From the NCBI RefSeq assembly GCF_000745345.1, contig NZ_JQNR01000005.1, positions 4,761,650 through 4,825,649 on the forward strand: a stretch of 64,000 nucleotides of DNA, written 5' to 3'. This DNA is from Actinacidiphila yeochonensis CN732. Lineage in GTDB: Bacteria; Actinomycetota; Actinomycetes; Streptomycetales; Streptomycetaceae. Of the stretch, positions 62,034 to 64,000 are shown piece by piece (the first letter of the stretch is position 1; each line of letters starts with the position of its first letter). The position numbers and the translations under genes were made by a program. The notes below the pieces were generated by a model that saw nothing but the letters and a program-made list of their open reading frames with translations, ran no database searches and was not told the DNA's origin.

Positions 62034-62681
62034 ATGCGTCTCTACCTGTCGTCCTTCCGTATCGGTGATCATCCCGACCGGCTGCTCAAGCTCCTCGGGG
62101 CGGAACCCGGCCGGATCGCTGTCATCGCGAATGCCATGGACTCCGCGCCGGACGACGTCCGCCGGGCCGGAGTCGAACGCGAAACCGATGCTCTGGCCGA
62201 GCTCGGTCTCGACGCCCGGGAGCTTGATCTGCGGGAGTTCTTCGACGATCGCAGCGGCAGGGTCGAGGTCGTGCTTGAGGCGTTCGCGGCTGTCTGGGTC
62301 CGTGGCGGGAACACGTTCGTGCTCCGTTACGCGATGGCCCGCAGCGGAGCTGACACCGCGCTGACCTCGCGGCTTGGCCAGGACACGATCGTCTACGCGG
62401 GCTACAGCGCCGGCCCCTGCGTGCTGGCTCCAAGCCTGCGGGGGCTGGAGCTCAGCGACCGCCCTGGAGACGTCACAAAGACCTGGGGCGATGAGCCGGT
62501 TTGGGACGGGTTGGGCATACTCGACCACGCCTTCGTCCCGCACGTCGATTCCCCTTGCCACCCCGGAACCGAGGTCTGCGAGCGGGTCGCGGAGCGCTAC
62601 CGGGCCGACCACATTCCCCACCGCACCCTGAGGGACGGCCAGGTCCTCGTCATCGACGGCGACGAATCGGGAATCATCTGA
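62034..62681 (+). CDS. Peptidase E (S51 dipeptidase) family protein
   Basis: This 215-residue cytosolic protein has RIAVIANAMD, FAAVWVRGGNTFVLRYAM, the nucleophile loop GYSAGPCVL near residue 123, and the conserved GLGILDHAFVPHVDSP with a possible catalytic His. These are hallmarks of the S51 family, which includes aspartyl dipeptidase and cyanophycinase. The closest known activity is cleavage of Asp-X dipeptides, but this subgroup is mostly unproven. TTAGGGT lies about eight bases ahead of ATG 62034 and no ribosome site is visible, so it may be leaderless. It lies 150 bases after the immunity gene and is unrelated to it. Confidence 0.87.
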   Translation: MRLYLSSFRIGDHPDRLLKLLGAEPGRIAVIANAMDSAPDDVRRAGVERETDALAELGLDARELDLREFFDDRSGRVEVVLEAFAAVWVRGGNTFVLRYAMARSGADTALTSRLGQDTIVYAGYSAGPCVLAPSLRGLELSDRPGDVTKTWGDEPVWDGLGILDHAFVPHVDSPCHPGTEVCERVAERYRADHIPHRTLRDGQVLVIDGDESGII

Positions 62682-63180
62682 CCGGCACCTCGCCGACGAA
62701 GACCGGTACCTCGCCGAAAAGTTCCGCCGAACGCGCCCTCGGCGGGGCGTTTCACCGACCTCCGGGCGGGCTTCAAAGCCATCACCGCCGCCACCGCGAC
62801 GGCCGTCGTCGTCACCGTCGTCGCCGCCCGCCGAGACGGCCCTGGCCGCCGTCTGCCGTGCACCGCTGAGAACGGACCCGGCTTCGACACCGCTCTGCTC
62901 GCTGTGATCCAGACGACCGGACACGCCGTCACCGAAGGCGCAGTGGCGTGCCTTGTCCGTTGGGCCGGCGGTCAGCTGGGCGCCCGGCGTGACGGCGGCG
63001 TCGTGCTGGCCGCGGTCCGCGGCCGGGCCCACCGCCACAGCAGTGGCACCGCTTCCCCGCGCCACTGCTGTGGCCGACGGCATCCGTACCGCCGGGGCGC
63101 TGGCCCGAGCCGCCGAACAGATCCTGAACACGCCACACCGGTGACGATCACCCCCCCCGCCCCCACTGACCCACACCCCG
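62682..63180. other. Possible decayed gene remnant
   Basis: About 500 bases hold no intact gene. Two frames have partly coding character: DTALLAVIQTTGHAVTEGAV and LVRWAGGQLGARRDGG in one, and ATAVADGIRTAGALARAAEQ in another, ending at TGA near 63144. This fits a small hydrophobic-core gene broken by frameshift. I do not recognise a family. Confidence 0.4.
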
Positions 63181-63232
63181 GCCAACAGCCGTGCCCGTAG
63201 CACCTCCGCCAGCTGCGGGCACGGCTGTTGGC
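63181..63232 (+). terminator. Long terminator hairpin before the galU-type gene
   Basis: A perfect 17-base stem (63181-63197 with 63216-63232) closes an 18-base loop. It ends the unit on the left and protects the uridylyltransferase gene from readthrough. Confidence 0.85.
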
Positions 63233-63291
63233 GTCACCACACCAGCGATCCGGCGCTACACCAGGCCAGGGCCATGCGTAGACTGGCACGC

Positions 63292-63310
63292 CCCCTATGC
63301 CCCCTATGCT
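63292..63310 (+). promoter_or_regulatory. Tandem CCCCTATGC repeat and possible -10 element
   Basis: CCCCTATGC is repeated twice (63292-63300, 63301-63309). TATGCT (63305-63310) could be a -10 element 15 bases before GTG 63326. Confidence 0.4.
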
Positions 63311-63325
63311 CGGGAGGGTCCACGC

Positions 63326-64000
63326 GTGAAGGCCGTCATCGCCGCCGCCGGGATGGGCACCCGCTTCTTCCCCGTCGGCAAGACGATCACCAAGGCCATG
63401 CTCCCGGTCCTGGACCGCCCGGTCCTGGCCTACGCCGTCGCCGACTGCGTCGCCGCCGGTGCCCGCGAGATCGCCGTCGTCACCGCCCCCGGCGAAGCCG
63501 GACGCCAGATCCGCCACTACCTCAGCCACGACCCGGACCTGGAACGCTACTGCGCGAGCCGCGGCTGGCAGGACAAGTACGCGCCGGTAGCCGACCTCCA
63601 CCGGCAGGCCGACTTCCACTTCATCACCCAGCCCCGCAACGACCGCTACGGCACCGCGGTCCCCGCGATCCTCGCCGCCGACTTCATCGGCGACGACGAC
63701 TTCCTCCTCGTCTCCGGCGACGACCTCCTCCTGCGCAGCGACGGCGGCCACGACCTCGCCGACCTCGCCGCCGCCCGGACCGCAGCCGGCACCCCCGGCG
63801 CCATCGCCGCCGCCACCGTGCCCGGCACGGCCGCCCACCGCTACGGCATCCTCACCCCTCGCACCACCACCGCGAACGGCCGGCAACTCCTCGCCGGCCT
63901 CCTGGAAAAGCCCCCTGCCTACGAGCAGCCATCCGCCTACATCAACACCAGCCGCGCCCTGCTCCCCGGCCGCGCCCTACGCCACTTCGAGAAACTGAAC
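63326..64000 (+). CDS. galU: UTP-glucose-1-phosphate uridylyltransferase, GalU type (5' part, cut by window edge)
   Basis: 225 codons run off the right edge. The protein starts with the nucleotidyltransferase signature MKAVIAAAGMGTRFFPVGKT, has KAMLPVLDRPVLAYAVADC, FHFITQPRNDRYGTAVPAILAADFIGDDDF (read as FHFITQPRNDRYGTA then VPAILAADFIGDDDF), and the metal-binding LVSGDD. These are typical of GalU/GtaB, which makes UDP-glucose for trehalose, cell wall and extracellular polysaccharides. GTG 63326 follows GGGAGGG eight bases upstream. A long terminator precedes it, so it probably has its own promoter. Confidence 0.9.
   Translation, partial: MKAVIAAAGMGTRFFPVGKTITKAMLPVLDRPVLAYAVADCVAAGAREIAVVTAPGEAGRQIRHYLSHDPDLERYCASRGWQDKYAPVADLHRQADFHFITQPRNDRYGTAVPAILAADFIGDDDFLLVSGDDLLLRSDGGHDLADLAAARTAAGTPGAIAAATVPGTAAHRYGILTPRTTTANGRQLLAGLLEKPPAYEQPSAYINTSRALLPGRALRHFEKLN

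Overview
The window is chromosomal DNA from a high-GC filamentous actinobacterium, most likely Streptomyces or a close relative. Three things support this: very strong third-codon GC bias, many GTG/TTG starts with purine-rich ribosome sites, and gene sets typical of that group (a CspA/DEAD-box/SCO5918-like trio, a csn-type chitosan-oligosaccharide locus, sedolisin proteases with Streptomyces-type leaders, and a giant secreted Rhs protein). I see no rRNA, tRNA, CRISPR array or intact insertion sequence.

Layout. 0-5.1 kb: the tail of an unknown gene, a sirtuin, a methyltransferase and a type II thioesterase that are both frameshifted as read, an orphan AICAR-transformylase, and a GlcG/HbpS-like protein. 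5.6-11.7 kb: a compact + strand block with an ABC exporter fused to two NUDIX domains, a separate frameshifted NUDIX gene, a double-NUDIX protein, and an SDR protein that has lost its catalytic Tyr/Lys. This block is the best candidate for an undescribed system. 12.2-17.3 kb: a membrane-anchored Ala/Pro-rich protein, then cold-shock protein, DEAD-box helicase and a small conserved protein. 17.4-24.0 kb: two secreted proteins (LamG; SGNH hydrolase with ricin-type lectin), a DUF2786 protein, an alpha/beta hydrolase and a SnoaL-like protein. 24.1-31.8 kb: an amino-sugar regulon (ABC importer, GntR/HutC regulator, sugar kinase, GH4 glycosidase, NagB-like deaminase) resembling the csn chitosan-oligosaccharide operon but with a different regulator. 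One operator-like motif recurs upstream of both of its operons.

32.5-44.9 kb: three secreted protease-type genes (a sedolisin-kelch fusion, a protein resembling a protease shell without a catalytic domain, and a compact sedolisin), a large LuxR (LAL) regulator and a broken nucleotidyltransferase fragment. 45.1-49.8 kb: a Tat-exported GH43-like enzyme, a GH1 beta-glucosidase and an LLM flavin oxidoreductase. 49.9-51.4 kb: a very G/T-rich leader and a transglycosylase-like protein. 51.6-61.9 kb: a polymorphic-toxin locus, with a roughly 3,250-residue Rhs protein ending in a nuclease-like tip and an overlapping SUKH immunity gene. 62.0-64 kb: a peptidase E homologue, a degraded stretch, and the 5' part of a galU-type uridylyltransferase gene cut by the window edge.

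Reading caution. At least nine reading-frame breaks (methyltransferase, thioesterase, ABC N-terminus, NUDIX, Rhs) can each be repaired by restoring one or two bases in a short G/C run, and conserved protein continues on both sides. They look more like missing bases in the assembly than true pseudogenes.
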